This document shows, piece after piece, positions 12,727-13,176 of a stretch of 13,176 nucleotides of DNA. Made by a program: the position numbers and the translations under genes. Source of the stretch: WQUF01 sp031549885 (lineage in GTDB: Bacteria > Bacillota > Clostridia > Clostridiales > Clostridiaceae); NCBI GenBank assembly GCA_031549885.1, contig JAVBPD010000010.1, positions 1 to 13,176 of the forward strand. The letters run 5' to 3'. Below the pieces are notes generated by a model that did not search any database, was not told where the DNA came from, and worked only from the letters and a program-made list of their open reading frames with translations. Position 1 is the stretch's first letter. Each line of letters opens with the position of its first letter.

Positions 12727-13047
12727 TTATTTAAAGAATTCTGCGCAAGTTTTAGAGTTTAATTTCTTTAACAATTTCTTATCAATTATATTTTTATCAG
12801 CATAAAGCCACATGGTTTCTTCATCATATTTAACCTTAAACACATATTTAAACTTTCCTTGTGAAACAAGCCCTGCAAATCTACTTGCCTTTTCTTTTAC
12901 AAATCCATTTAAGTATTCTAAAAATGGGTTAACAAGTTCCCTGTGAAGTTCTACAGTTATTCTAGTTTTATGAGGTGTTATATTTTCAACAAGCTTTATC
13001 TTTTCATCGAGCTTTTCTATTGATAAATTTCCTTCAGTCGTTAACAA
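12727..13047 (-). CDS. Small unrecognised protein, start uncertain
   Basis: I do not recognise the family. The well-behaved part is about 100 residues, charged and apparently cytoplasmic (TTEGNLSIEKLDEKIKLVEN, then RITVELHRELVNPFLEYLNG, and a Lys-rich C-terminus ending CAEFFK). The frame stays open up to an ATG at 13170, but the extra 41 residues are translated from AT-rich DNA that seems to hold the promoter of this gene (TTGGTA 13095-13090, 18 nt, TATAAA 13071-13066) and of a divergent gene. TTG at 13047 is the nearest conventional start but has no Shine-Dalgarno sequence. GAAGGA (13035-13030) lies 9 nt before an ATA codon at 13020. If the upstream ATG were used, the product would have an N-terminal hydrophobic anchor. 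Confidence 0.6.
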   Translation of the reverse strand: MLTTEGNLSIEKLDEKIKLVENITPHKTRITVELHRELVNPFLEYLNGFVKEKASRFAGLVSQGKFKYVFKVKYDEETMWLYADKNIIDKKLLKKLNSKTCAEFFK

Positions 13048-13065
13048 TTTTAATCTAAAGAAAAC

Positions 13066-13095
13066 TTTATACTGACAAACAAATAGATTTACCAA
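13066..13095 (-). promoter_or_regulatory. Possible promoter of the small minus-strand gene
   Basis: TTGGTA (13095-13090), an 18-nt spacer and TATAAA (13071-13066); predicted transcription start near 13059. If real, the ATG at 13170 cannot be the start on this transcript, and the start lies at or below 13047. Confidence 0.35.
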
Positions 13096-13168
13096 ATAAA
13101 TATAGATTGCACATGTATAGATAATTGTGATAGTGTAATATGAGAAGACACATAGGAGTTGATAATAC

Positions 13169-13176
13169 ATGATACA
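13169..13176 (+). CDS. Start of a divergent plus-strand gene, cut by the window edge
   Basis: AGGAG (13154-13158) stands 10 nt before an ATG at 13169, with only two further codon fragments in the window. The site has a proper ribosome-binding arrangement, whereas the region in between is otherwise intergenic in character. The product is unknown. Confidence 0.4.

Noticed and set aside
12677..12805. 42-codon plus-strand open frame preceded by AAAGGG
   Set aside because: It runs antisense into the 3' end of the gene at 12727, and its Phe/Leu/Asn-rich composition is what AT-rich noncoding DNA gives.

Overview
The window is a very AT-rich chromosomal segment that looks like a Clostridium sensu stricto-type Firmicute. 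The reasons are the low-GC codon choice (AGA, ATA, TTA), strong GGAGG ribosome-binding sites, a pyrimidine operon that carries the regulatory subunit pyrI together with pyrK/pyrD of the NAD-linked class 1B dihydroorotate dehydrogenase, and a BlaI/BlaR1-type pair. No rRNA, tRNA, CRISPR array or insertion sequence was seen.

Layout, left to right. (1) 1-1748: an untranslated stretch with a compact foldable element (68-128), then a minus-strand, tightly overlapping cassette of three membrane proteins: an MFS-type transporter, a 57-residue single-span protein and a 121-residue four-span protein. (2) 1804-3985: a minus-strand BlaI/BlaR1-like regulatory pair, preceded on the same strand by a separately transcribed gene for a small secreted His/Tyr/Cys-rich protein. 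Both promoters carry a TTACA-N2-TGTA dyad overlapping the -10 in the same register, and the secreted-protein gene has an additional 36-bp perfect palindrome in its leader. This looks like a self-contained signal-responsive regulon that is not a beta-lactamase system. (3) 4084-4824: a plus-strand GNAT acetyltransferase. (4) 4934-9972: a compact plus-strand de novo pyrimidine operon, pyrB-pyrI-pyrC-pyrF-pyrK-pyrD, running from carbamoyl phosphate plus aspartate to orotate, plus OMP decarboxylase. pyrE and carAB are not in the window. (5) 9980-12329: a convergent minus-strand pair, an AGCS sodium:alanine/glycine symporter followed by a D-Ala-D-Ala-ligase-like protein that has lost most catalytic signatures. 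The two convergent units share a terminator whose arms lie in both coding ends. (6) 12283-13176: a long AT-rich intergenic region, a small unrecognised minus-strand gene with an uncertain start, and the first codons of a divergent plus-strand gene at the window edge.

The most novel-looking parts are the BlaI/BlaR1-like regulon with its His-rich secreted target and apparent non-AUG start of the repressor, and the degenerate Ddl-like protein coupled to an alanine transporter. The pyr operon is ordinary in content. Its very short leader argues against PyrR-type attenuation, and part of pyrB has unusual codon use.
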